Below the pieces are notes generated by a model. That model searched no databases and had not been told where the DNA came from. It saw only the letters and a list, made by a program, of their open reading frames with translations. Shown here piece by piece: positions 6,023-13,865 of a stretch of 14,097 nt of DNA. The translations under genes and the position numbers were made by a program. Position 1 is the first letter of the stretch; each line of letters begins with the position of its first letter. Source of the stretch: JAFGPJ01 sp964439135 (GTDB lineage Bacteria > Planctomycetota > Phycisphaerae > Sedimentisphaerales > Anaerobacaceae); NCBI GenBank assembly GCA_964439135.1, contig CAYTNN010000119.1:1-14097 (forward strand). Reading direction: 5' to 3'.

Positions 6023-6027
6023 TAATT

Positions 6028-6726
6028 ATGGATAGAATGTGGCAAATATTGGAAGGCACTCCCTCATCCGGGGGAATTTTTACACCTGAGGCAATTCTTT
6101 TGTCTCTATTGCTGGCCTTTGTTCTCGGACAAGCTCTGGCCTGGGTTTATTACTTCACTCACAGCGGCATGTCTTATTCAAGGTCGTTTGTACAATCGCT
6201 GATTATAATCACAGTTGTCGTAGCAATGGTCATGGCTGTCATCGGCACCAGTATCATCACCGCTGTCGGACTAATGGGTGCTTTAGCAATTATACGTTTT
6301 CGTAACATCATTAAAGATACGAGGGACATAGCTTTCATTTTTTGCTCACTGGTAGTTGGCATGGCGGCAGGCTCTCAGCGATATGCCGTCGCTATCGTCG
6401 GGACGATTATTCTGAGCCTTATCATCATATATCTGTATGTGACAGCTTTCGGATCACATCAGCCACACAACGGCTTCTTACGGTTTACTGTTAGAGGCCA
6501 TATTGGACCCGAAAGCCCGATTCCCGATATCCTCAGACGCTTCTGCGGCAGTTATACTCTCATATCGGCGCAGGACAGCGGCTTCGGCGTATCCGAAGTC
6601 GAATATGCCTACCAGTTGATGATACGAAATGCTGAGCGAAACCAACAAATGTTATCCGAGTTGCAAAAAGTCGAGGGCCTTGAGAACATCAGCCTGACAA
6701 TGCAGGAAAAGCTGCTGGAGGTTTAG
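6028..6726 (+). CDS. DUF4956-family membrane protein
   Basis: This 232-residue protein has hydrophobic segments at about 22-42, 54-73, 76-90, 101-116 and 119-141, followed by a soluble C-terminal domain of about 90 residues. The signature A-I-I-R-F-R-N-I-I-K-D-T-R-D (87-100), followed by V-V-G-M-A-A-G-S, is typical of the DUF4956 family, whose function is not established. DUF4956 genes are often found beside VTC-domain genes, as here. The membrane core has an MgtC-like look, and the C-terminal part resembles small ferredoxin-like domains, but this is impression only. The start is the ATG at 6028, 5 nt after the VTC stop; no SD is seen, so translation is probably coupled. The open frame extends upstream to 5794 inside the VTC gene, which I reject as coding. 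I infer it carries the VTC product through the inner membrane, as the membrane part of yeast VTC does. Confidence 0.85.
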   Translation: MDRMWQILEGTPSSGGIFTPEAILLSLLLAFVLGQALAWVYYFTHSGMSYSRSFVQSLIIITVVVAMVMAVIGTSIITAVGLMGALAIIRFRNIIKDTRDIAFIFCSLVVGMAAGSQRYAVAIVGTIILSLIIIYLYVTAFGSHQPHNGFLRFTVRGHIGPESPIPDILRRFCGSYTLISAQDSGFGVSEVEYAYQLMIRNAERNQQMLSELQKVEGLENISLTMQEKLLEV

Positions 6727-6731
6727 GGTTT

Positions 6732-7952
6732 ATGAAAAGGATAAGCCTTAGAAATTATCCGTTTCGTTTGCGTCTGCACCTCCTTCCTATCCTGGTGTGG
6801 TTAGGGGCTGTGGCATGCGTAATCGGACTTTTTTCTCGCCGCGTTCAACGCTTTGAAGTCTTAGGTATGGCAAGGGGACAAATCCGTCAGATTTCGGCCA
6901 CATGCACGGGGAGGTTGACAAACGTCCGCGTCAATTTGTTCGAGCAGGTTAACGCCGGACAAACAGTAGCTGTCATCGACACTGTCCTTGAAAATGAGCG
7001 CGTGTTAGAGGCCGAATTGAAATCACAATTAGATGCTACCTTAGCAGAGATAGAACACCTCACAGCTCAACTGGTCCCCACACAAGAAGTTCTGCTGGCT
7101 GATGAGGCTGATCGAGAGATTAATCGCGCCACGGAGATGAGAAGATTCCTCGTTGACGCAGACCAAACAAGGCTTCAGATATATGAATTGAAAGCGCAAA
7201 TAGCATCTGACAGTGTACTACTGGCCGATCTGGCGGCCGAGGTGAAAATTACCGAGGAGTTGCTTAAAGAAGAAGCGGTCGCACCTTATGAATTGCAGAA
7301 AGCGAAGGTACAGTATGACAGCCTGGCTAAGAAGGTGGAAGAAAATCAGCTCATGCTAGAGCAGGCTGAGCAGGATTTGAAAATGGCCAAACAAAGGTTA
7401 GACGAATTTTCCAGGCTCCAGCTAACACATCCCTCAGTAGACAGCGCCCTCGATGTAATACGAAAAGAAGCAGCAGTTCAGGAGAGGTTAATGGATGGAT
7501 TGTTGAAACAGCTTGAGGCGCTTAATTCACGTCGTGCGGTAGAATTGAAGGCGCCGTTCGATGGCATCGTGATCCCGATTCAGTGCCAAGCAAATCAGAC
7601 AATCTTACGCAGGCCAGGCGAGGATATTATTCGCAGGGCCGGCGAAGTGGTTCGGGCCGGCGACACAATATTGGCGGTTGCAGAACTTAAGCCCAGTGAA
7701 ATTGTAGTTTACGTCAGCGAAAGCCAGTTAGGGCTGGTACGAGAAAAGACCCCGGTCGAAATCGTCAAGAACAGACCCCTGGAACAGAAAGCACGATGCG
7801 AGGTAACGTACGTTGGCCCCACGATGGAACTTATGCCCGAGCAGTTGTGGCGCAATCCGGCTATTCCCCAGTGGGGGCGACCGATCATAATAGAAATTCC
7901 CGAAGGCATGGAACTGGTTGCGGGTGAGATGGTAGGGATAAGAACCCTGTAG
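6732..7952 (+). CDS. HlyD-family periplasmic adaptor (membrane fusion protein)
   Basis: This 406-residue protein has one N-terminal membrane anchor (about 16-35). A first biotinyl-lipoyl half follows (G-R-L-T-N-V-R-V-N at 60-68, through V-N-A-G-Q-T-V-A-V-I-D at 73-83). A long alpha-helical hairpin of coiled-coil character spans about 85-265. The second lipoyl half (L-K-A-P-F-D-G-I-V at 272-280, then V-V-R-A-G-D-T-I-L at 306-314) and a beta-barrel region to the end complete the layout. Such adaptors bridge an inner-membrane transporter and an outer-membrane factor. The ATG at 6732 has GGAGG at 6717-6721, inside the end of the DUF4956 gene, and the spacing between the two genes is 5 nt. The TolC-like gene follows after 79 nt. 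No ABC, MFS or RND pump lies beside it, so its inner-membrane partner may be the DUF4956 protein or a pump encoded elsewhere. Family secure. Confidence 0.92.
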   Translation: MKRISLRNYPFRLRLHLLPILVWLGAVACVIGLFSRRVQRFEVLGMARGQIRQISATCTGRLTNVRVNLFEQVNAGQTVAVIDTVLENERVLEAELKSQLDATLAEIEHLTAQLVPTQEVLLADEADREINRATEMRRFLVDADQTRLQIYELKAQIASDSVLLADLAAEVKITEELLKEEAVAPYELQKAKVQYDSLAKKVEENQLMLEQAEQDLKMAKQRLDEFSRLQLTHPSVDSALDVIRKEAAVQERLMDGLLKQLEALNSRRAVELKAPFDGIVIPIQCQANQTILRRPGEDIIRRAGEVVRAGDTILAVAELKPSEIVVYVSESQLGLVREKTPVEIVKNRPLEQKARCEVTYVGPTMELMPEQLWRNPAIPQWGRPIIIEIPEGMELVAGEMVGIRTL

Positions 7953-8031
7953 CTTTGTATAGGATTGGTCTCGTGCCGACCAGCGAATCACAGCTAATCA
8001 TCAATGACAACAAGAGACAGGTGCAGGACAG

Positions 8032-9633
8032 ATGACTTGTACTAATGGAAATAGAATACTTCCGAATACAATAATACTAAGCCTCGTCGGCCTGTGCTGT
8101 CTGTCGGGTTGTACACGTCAGAACTACAAAGCCGAAGCTGATGAGCAAGTCTATCGAATTATCGACCATAAGTGGAAAGACGAGTTTGGAACCAAGGCTA
8201 ACTACAGAATCAGCGACGTTACTCCATCCCCCAACGACATTCAGATTGAAAAAACAATACCTTCCGGCGGCGTTCTTAGCCTTGCACAGGCGGTTGCGAT
8301 CGGAACAGCTCATAACCGAGACTATCAGACCCAGAAAGAACTCCTTTATACAACGGCATTGGACCTGAGATTGACACGGCACATATTCGAAACACAGTAC
8401 TTCGGTGGATTCAGCGGTGGATACAACGCCGACTGGAATGATGAGGTTGTGGGGATTGAGGGGAATTTGGGTTTTAACCGGCTAATGGCGACAGGCACGT
8501 TTATAAGTACTAAGATATCAACTGCCTGGCTTGATGTGCTTTCCGGTAATATGGAGGGGGGCATGGCTTCTGTCTTGACTGCAACTGTAACGCAACCATT
8601 GCTTCGCGGCGCCGACCGTAAGGTTGTAACCGAAAATCTAACCCAGGCTGAGCGCGACACTTTGTATCAGATACGATTATTTAATCGGTTCCGCAAAACA
8701 TTTGTTGTTTCTATTATTACACAATACTACCAGGTTTTGGAGCTGTACAAGCGGACCAGAATAGTGGAAGATAACTACAATACTATTACTTGGTTATGTG
8801 AGCGCGTTGAAAAATTAACTAATGCCGGTCGCTTACCCTTGTTAGAGCTTGATAGAATGTATCAGGAGAAGTTGAAAGCGAGAGACATATATGTTCAAAC
8901 AGTAAAAGAGTATGGTACGCTTTTGGATTTGTTTAAGATAACTCTCGGTGTGCCAACCACGACAGAAATCCGGCTGGACGAAAATATCCTGGAAACACTC
9001 AAAGCTGCAGGTATGCATTACCCGGATTTCGACGAAGACGAAGCCATAAATACCGCATTGTATCAGCGCCTTGACATTACCAATAGCGCGGATGCCGTAA
9101 TCGATGCGCAGCGCAAAGTATATGTGGCGGCAGATGCTCTCGGCGCCGACTTAAGTGTTGTCGGTACCACAAACGTCGCCTCACAAAATCAAGGTAACAG
9201 GCTGACCATGCAAGCTGCAGATGATTATAACGTGGACTTCGAGCTTGGTTTACCATTTGACCGTGTAGCAGAGCAAAACGTTTATCGCAAAGGACTGATA
9301 ACCTTAAACCAGCAACAACGAGAGTACGATCTGGCAGCGGATACAATTAAGATGGAAATTCGTCAGGCTTATCGCGACCTGAAGGAGGCGACCGAGCGAT
9401 ACAAGCTTCAATCAGAAGGTCTTAGCCTGGCAAAGAAACGATTTAAAAAGACCTTTTTGCTAATGCAGTATACACGCGCGAGTAGTCGTAGAGTCCTCGA
9501 TGCTCAAAATGCACTATTTGATGCTCAGAATGAAGCTACTGATGCACTGTTGGATTATGCTATTGCAATGTTGAATTTCTATCGTGACACCGGAGCGATT
9601 CAGGTACTTCCGGACGGAATGTGGAAACTCTGA
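8032..9633 (+). CDS. TolC-family outer-membrane factor lipoprotein
   Basis: This 533-residue protein begins with a lipoprotein signal: hydrophobic 12-24, then the lipobox L-S-G-C with acylated C27. Two outer-membrane-efflux repeats follow. The first runs about 80-320 (helix L-S-L-A-Q-A-V-A-I-G-T-A-H-N-R-D; beta segment near 122-190 ending T-Q-P-L-L-R-G-A-D). The second runs about 335-520 (A-I-N-T-A-L-Y-Q-R-L-D-I, then a helix with R-V-L-D-A-Q-N-A-L-F-D-A-Q-N). Such proteins form trimeric channels through the outer membrane and a long periplasmic tunnel. The ATG at 8032 has GCAGGAC just upstream. It follows the HlyD gene by 79 nt, where a 5-bp hairpin (7966-7970 with 7978-7982) lies. Together they form the periplasm-to-outside half of an export path. 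Family secure; cargo unknown. Confidence 0.92.
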   Translation: MTCTNGNRILPNTIILSLVGLCCLSGCTRQNYKAEADEQVYRIIDHKWKDEFGTKANYRISDVTPSPNDIQIEKTIPSGGVLSLAQAVAIGTAHNRDYQTQKELLYTTALDLRLTRHIFETQYFGGFSGGYNADWNDEVVGIEGNLGFNRLMATGTFISTKISTAWLDVLSGNMEGGMASVLTATVTQPLLRGADRKVVTENLTQAERDTLYQIRLFNRFRKTFVVSIITQYYQVLELYKRTRIVEDNYNTITWLCERVEKLTNAGRLPLLELDRMYQEKLKARDIYVQTVKEYGTLLDLFKITLGVPTTTEIRLDENILETLKAAGMHYPDFDEDEAINTALYQRLDITNSADAVIDAQRKVYVAADALGADLSVVGTTNVASQNQGNRLTMQAADDYNVDFELGLPFDRVAEQNVYRKGLITLNQQQREYDLAADTIKMEIRQAYRDLKEATERYKLQSEGLSLAKKRFKKTFLLMQYTRASSRRVLDAQNALFDAQNEATDALLDYAIAMLNFYRDTGAIQVLPDGMWKL

Positions 9634-9862
9634 GAGCCCATTATCCAGTATAGATAGTTCATCTTCCCGCACACCGGCAACATTTCCCTTTTTCACTTTA
9701 CAGAATATAACAGAACTTCAGGTTTTACTCTTCAGTACCTGGCGATAGGGGGGACGCCCCGGTTATTCGTTAACAAGATGAATTTTAGTGGATTTTCTCG
9801 GATTTTTACCTTATTGTGTACCAATTACGGTTTTTTACATTAACAAGGAGCAGTAGCAATAG
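9634..9862 (+). other. Intergenic region between the export operon and leuS
   Basis: These 229 bp hold no gene that I can support. ACC (9737-9739) with GGCG (9741-9744) can pair with CGCC (9755-9758) and GGT (9761-9763), forming an interrupted GC-rich hairpin around a GGGGGG run. No U tract follows, so a terminator is uncertain. AAGGAG at 9845-9850 lies 12 nt before the leuS ATG, a long but workable SD spacing. I could not pick a leuS promoter with confidence. Confidence 0.4.
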
Positions 9863-12418
9863 ATGTGTTCTAACAAGGGACTTTATAGACCAGACGAGAT
9901 TGAAAAGAAGTGGCAGCGGTTCTGGGAAGAATCCAGGATTTTCAGAGCGCAGGACTGCGACGATTCCCGGCCAAAATATTACGTGCTGGACATGTTTCCC
10001 TATCCGAGCGGCCAGGGCCTGCACGTCGGCCATCCGGAAGGTTATACCGCGAGCGATATTGTTGCCCGGTATAAACGAATGAAAGGCTTCAACGTCCTGC
10101 ATCCGTTCGGTTGGGATGCGTTCGGTCTTCCGGCAGAGCAGCACGCAATCAAGACCGGCACCAACCCGAATGACACTACACAAACAAATATAGACAACAT
10201 GCGCCGTCAGACAAAATCGCTGGGATTCAGTTATGACTGGCAGCGGGAAATTGCCACGATCGATCCAAAGTACTACAAATGGACACAGTGGATATTTCTG
10301 AAACTCTTCAACAGTTACTTTGACGAAACCGAGCAGAAAGCCAGGCCCATTGAGCATCTCCCCATCCCGGAAGGCCTGAACGAACAGGACAGACAGAGAT
10401 TCATTGATGAGAACCGCCTGGCTTACGAAGCGGAGGTTGCCGTCAACTGGTGTCCGGAACTCGGAACGGTATTGGCCAATGAGGAAGTGATAGGGGGGCT
10501 GAGCGAGCGTGGCGGACACCCCGTCATGCGAAAGCCGATGCGCCAGTGGATGCTGCGGATTACAAAATACGCCGAAAGGCTCCTGGACGATCTGGTTGAG
10601 GTTGACTGGACGGAATCGATAAAAAAATTGCAGACGGATTGGATCGGCAAGAGCATTGGCGCCGATGTCGATTTCAAGGTCGACGGTTTCGACGAAAGCA
10701 TTCGCGTATTCACGACACGCCCCGATACATTATTCGGCGCGACGTACATGGTCATGGCTCCCGAGCATCCAATGGTAGATAAGATTGCAAGCGAAGAAAG
10801 AAAGGACGCCGTTCAGAAATATCGAGAAGTGGCCGCGATGAAAAGCGATCTGGATCGTACGGATCTGGCCAAAGATAAAACGGGCGAATCCATCGGCGCT
10901 TACGCTATCAATCCCGTGAACAACGAAAAGATTCCGATATGGATCAGCGATTATGTTTTGATCAGCTATGGGACCGGTGCGATTATGGCCGTGCCGGCTC
11001 ACGATGAGCGCGACTTCGAGTTTGCGACGAAATTCGATCTGCCTATCATCCCGGTTGTTAAGCCGCCGGACAGCGAACAGGCCGAGTTGGTCGCCCAGGG
11101 CAAGCTGTGCTTCGCCGGCGACGGCAGGGCGATTAACAGCGGGCGGTTCGACGGCTTGAGCACGCCTGAATTCAAAGAGCAGATTTCAAACTGGCTCGAA
11201 GAGCAGAAGCTGGGCAATAAATCCGTTAACTACAAACTGCGCGACTGGCTCTTCAGCAGGCAGCGATACTGGGGCGAGCCGTTTCCGATTCTGCATACCC
11301 AAAACGGTCAAGTCATCGCACTTTCGGAACAGGATTTGCCGCTGGAACTGCCGGTGGTCGAAAACTATAAACCAACGGGGACAGGTGAACCGCCTTTAGC
11401 CAATGTCGTTGATTGGGTGAATGTGACGCTGGCCGACGGCACTAAGGCAAAACGTGAAACAAATACAATGCCTCAATGGGCGGGCAGTTGCTGGTATTAC
11501 CTGAGGTACCTTGATCCTGAAAATGATCAGCAGGGCTGGGACCCGGAAAAGGAGAAATACTGGATGCCTGTCGATTTGTATATCGGCGGGGCTGAGCACG
11601 CCGTACTGCACCTGCTGTATTCGCGATTCTGGCACAAGCTTCTATACGACCTTGGCTACGTCAGCACGAAAGAGCCGTTTAAGAAGCTAATCAATCAGGG
11701 AATGATTTTGGGCGAAGACGGCCAGAAGATGAGCAAGTCCCGCGGCAACGTCGTAAATCCCGACAAGGTCATCAACGATTACGGGGCCGATTCTACCCGG
11801 CTATATGAAATGTTCATGGGGCCTCTTGAGGCCATCAAGCCCTGGAGCATGCAGGGGGTCGAAGGCGTCCACCGGTTCCTGCAGAAGCTCTGGCGAGCGG
11901 TTATCGACAGAGACACTGGCGAGATGGATAAGGCCGTACAACAAACCCAGGCGGATGAGGCGACACTCCGATTGCTGAACCAGACAATTAAAAAAGTCGG
12001 TGACGATATAGAGAGTTTCGGCTTTAACACGGCCATCAGTGCGATGATGATTCTCGTGAATCACCTCAGCAGGCTAACGGTCAGGTCTAAAGCCGTTGTT
12101 GAGAAGCTCGTTCTGATTCTTGCCCCGTTCGCGCCTCATATTGCCGAAGAGCTATGGCAGAGGCTGGGCCATACCGAGAGCCTCGTTTATGAGCCATGGC
12201 CCGAATACGACAAGGAGATTATCAAAGAAAAGGAAATCGAACTTGCGGTGCAGGTCAAGGGCAAGATAAAGGACAGGATCGTCGTATCTGCCGACGCGGA
12301 TGAGGAGCAGATAAGACAGAAGGCATTAAGCTGTGAGAAAGTCATTGCCGCATTGGCCGGCAAAGAACCCAGGAAGATTATCGTTATAAAATCCCGATTG
12401 GTGAATATAGTCACATAA
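9863..12418 (+). CDS. leuS: Leucyl-tRNA synthetase
   Basis: This 851-residue class I aminoacyl-tRNA synthetase charges tRNA-Leu with leucine in the cytoplasm. The HIGH-type motif is H-V-G-H at 54-57, within M-F-P-Y-P-S-G-Q-G-L. Further family marks are G-W-D-A-F-G-L-P-A-E-Q-H-A and the tRNA/Zn region near V-N-W-C-P-E-L. The CP1 editing domain contains T-T-R-P-D-T at 284-289 and G-T-G-A-I-M-A-V-P-A-H-D-E-R-D at 370-384; D384 lies at the position that hydrolyses wrong aminoacyl-tRNA in this family. K-M-S-K-S is at 622-626, and the C-terminal anticodon-binding and tail domains run to the end. Length is normal for bacteria. The ATG at 9863 directly follows an in-frame TAG, so no earlier start is possible. 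A protease gene follows on the same strand. Very secure. Confidence 0.98.
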   Translation: MCSNKGLYRPDEIEKKWQRFWEESRIFRAQDCDDSRPKYYVLDMFPYPSGQGLHVGHPEGYTASDIVARYKRMKGFNVLHPFGWDAFGLPAEQHAIKTGTNPNDTTQTNIDNMRRQTKSLGFSYDWQREIATIDPKYYKWTQWIFLKLFNSYFDETEQKARPIEHLPIPEGLNEQDRQRFIDENRLAYEAEVAVNWCPELGTVLANEEVIGGLSERGGHPVMRKPMRQWMLRITKYAERLLDDLVEVDWTESIKKLQTDWIGKSIGADVDFKVDGFDESIRVFTTRPDTLFGATYMVMAPEHPMVDKIASEERKDAVQKYREVAAMKSDLDRTDLAKDKTGESIGAYAINPVNNEKIPIWISDYVLISYGTGAIMAVPAHDERDFEFATKFDLPIIPVVKPPDSEQAELVAQGKLCFAGDGRAINSGRFDGLSTPEFKEQISNWLEEQKLGNKSVNYKLRDWLFSRQRYWGEPFPILHTQNGQVIALSEQDLPLELPVVENYKPTGTGEPPLANVVDWVNVTLADGTKAKRETNTMPQWAGSCWYYLRYLDPENDQQGWDPEKEKYWMPVDLYIGGAEHAVLHLLYSRFWHKLLYDLGYVSTKEPFKKLINQGMILGEDGQKMSKSRGNVVNPDKVINDYGADSTRLYEMFMGPLEAIKPWSMQGVEGVHRFLQKLWRAVIDRDTGEMDKAVQQTQADEATLRLLNQTIKKVGDDIESFGFNTAISAMMILVNHLSRLTVRSKAVVEKLVLILAPFAPHIAEELWQRLGHTESLVYEPWPEYDKEIIKEKEIELAVQVKGKIKDRIVVSADADEEQIRQKALSCEKVIAALAGKEPRKIIVIKSRLVNIVT

Positions 12419-12446
12419 ATCGGATATGATAACTTCGTTTAGCGAG

Positions 12447-12464
12447 AAAGGAGATATGTGTATG
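12447..12464 (+). promoter_or_regulatory. SD that selects the S8 protease start
   Basis: AAAGGAG (12447-12453) lies 8 nt before the ATG at 12462, ideal spacing. It is only 2 nt from the ATG at 12456, and it lies inside the frame opened by the ATG at 12426. The 12462 start also places the signal peptide at a normal distance from the N-terminus. Confidence 0.75.
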
Positions 12465-13853
12465 CGCTTGTTTAATTTGCTTAAAGTTGAGCGAATTCCG
12501 GCTTATACAGCAATAGCGTCAGTACTCATATTATGCTCTCCTGTAATTTCCTTCTGCGCTGAAACCGACACGCTTGCAAAGTCAAGTCCGGCAGATATTG
12601 CCCTGCGTGCCGCAGCCGACGGCAAGATTGCCTATAAGTTGACAACACCGGACGAATTGAAGGCTCTGCTTGGACCCGCCGAAAACGAAGCTGTCAGAAA
12701 CGATGGCGGCATGGAAATCCTCGATGTGCGCTATTCTAACGTGAAGGCAAGATTCGGCAGGATGAGAGACTTCTCAGCTCCATTTACACTGCTCTGGATA
12801 AATGCCGAAGGTAAGTGGATTGATATTGGCAAGGACAGACAGATCGTCCTGCGGAACGATGGAGACCTCAATCGATTCGATTCTTTTTGGGGATTAGCCA
12901 ATGTGTCATTGGCTCATGTCGATTTAAGAAGACATATTGAGCTGCTTAAGAAGATGCCGTTCGACAGTCGAACCGTCTGGCCGGAATCTGATAAATTACC
13001 AAAAGGCTTCGATCCGGCCGCTCTGCTCGAAGAAGGTAAGAATCCGGGACTTGGTGTTAGGAGCCTTCACGAACAGGGAATCGACGGCAGGGGAGTCACA
13101 ATTGCCATCATCGATCAACCATTATTAAGGGACCACATGGAATATGCTGATCGGCTCACAGAGTATGAACCGGTTGGTCTTTTAACGGCTATGGCCTCTC
13201 CAAAGATGCATGGTCCACCCGTGTGCAGCATAGCAGTCGGCAAAACATGCGGCGTTGCGCCAAAGGCTTCACTTCGTTACTTTGCCGTGCAGATGTGGGT
13301 ACCGGACAATAAACCGTACTGTTACGTCATTGACAAGCTCATCGATTTTAACAAAGATAAGGATATTTCGCAGCAGATTCGAGTCGTGAGTATCTCTACC
13401 GGGATGTTCCGTCAGCAGGCCAACTTCGATCTCTGGCAGGAGACCCTCGTTAGGGCTGAGAAGAATGGTGTCCTGGTGGTGACCTGTCATTCGGCCTTCC
13501 TGCAATACGGAACGCTCGAACGCATTCCCGGTCAGGATCCAGATAAGGCATCGAGCTACCGCCGGGGAAGATACGGCCGAAGGGAAAACGTTCTGCACAT
13601 CCCCGCCGGCAATAGAACCATCGCCAGCCACCATGGGCCGGATGTCTATACATTTGATCGCACGGGTGGCATGAGCTGGGCGGCGCCTTACCTGGCGGGA
13701 CTGGCTGCCTTGGCGTACCAGGTTAAGCCCCAGATCGATCCGAAGACCATCGTGGATCTGTGGCTCAAAACCGCTACCCAAAGCGACGCCGGACCGATGA
13801 TTGTCAATCCGGTCGGTTTCATTGAAGCCGTTCGGAAAACTGAGATGAAGTAA
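12462..13853 (+). CDS. Secreted subtilisin-like serine protease (S8 family) with altered oxyanion site
   Basis: Starting at 12462 gives 463 residues. The numbers below count from the longer ATG at 12426 (subtract 12). A signal peptide is likely: basic start, then hydrophobic I-A-S-V-L-I-L-C-S-P-V near 30-40, ending around S-F-C-A-E. An N-terminal domain of about 150 residues (L-T-T-P-D-E-L-K-A-L-L-G and on) is of a type I cannot name. The S8 domain begins near residue 208. Its triad is D230 (A-I-I-D-Q-P), H262 (M-H-G-P-P-V) and S417 (G-G-M-S-W-A-A-P). Several motifs deviate from subtilisin: D-x-G is D-Q-P, H-G-T is H-G-P, G-T-S-M-A is G-M-S-W-A, and the oxyanion asparagine position (usually G-N) reads C-H355. 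It could be active with unusual specificity or impaired. It follows leuS by 43 nt (from 12462) and precedes the CYTH gene by 12 nt, so co-transcription is likely. Family secure; role unknown. Confidence 0.88.
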   Translation: MRLFNLLKVERIPAYTAIASVLILCSPVISFCAETDTLAKSSPADIALRAAADGKIAYKLTTPDELKALLGPAENEAVRNDGGMEILDVRYSNVKARFGRMRDFSAPFTLLWINAEGKWIDIGKDRQIVLRNDGDLNRFDSFWGLANVSLAHVDLRRHIELLKKMPFDSRTVWPESDKLPKGFDPAALLEEGKNPGLGVRSLHEQGIDGRGVTIAIIDQPLLRDHMEYADRLTEYEPVGLLTAMASPKMHGPPVCSIAVGKTCGVAPKASLRYFAVQMWVPDNKPYCYVIDKLIDFNKDKDISQQIRVVSISTGMFRQQANFDLWQETLVRAEKNGVLVVTCHSAFLQYGTLERIPGQDPDKASSYRRGRYGRRENVLHIPAGNRTIASHHGPDVYTFDRTGGMSWAAPYLAGLAALAYQVKPQIDPKTIVDLWLKTATQSDAGPMIVNPVGFIEAVRKTEMK

Positions 13854-13865
13854 TGGATAGAATGA

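Noticed and set aside
5794..6027. Upstream extension of the DUF4956 frame into the VTC gene
   Set aside because: It overlaps conserved VTC strands in another frame. The DUF4956 homology and a sensible ATG begin at 6028.
9737..9763. Rho-independent terminator after the TolC gene
   Set aside because: The hairpin is interrupted and not followed by a T run; it is only mentioned in the intergenic entry.
9806..10519. 237-codon open frame on the minus strand over the start of leuS
   Set aside because: It lies opposite the strongly conserved HIGH-motif region of leuS, has no recognisable domain, and is a shadow of the real gene.
12426..12461. Earlier ATG for the S8 protease
   Set aside because: No SD precedes it, while the ATG at 12462 has AAAGGAG at 8 nt and gives a normal signal peptide.
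13269..13781. 170-codon minus-strand frame inside the S8 protease
   Set aside because: It is antisense to the protease domain, with low-complexity arginine-rich translation and no motif.
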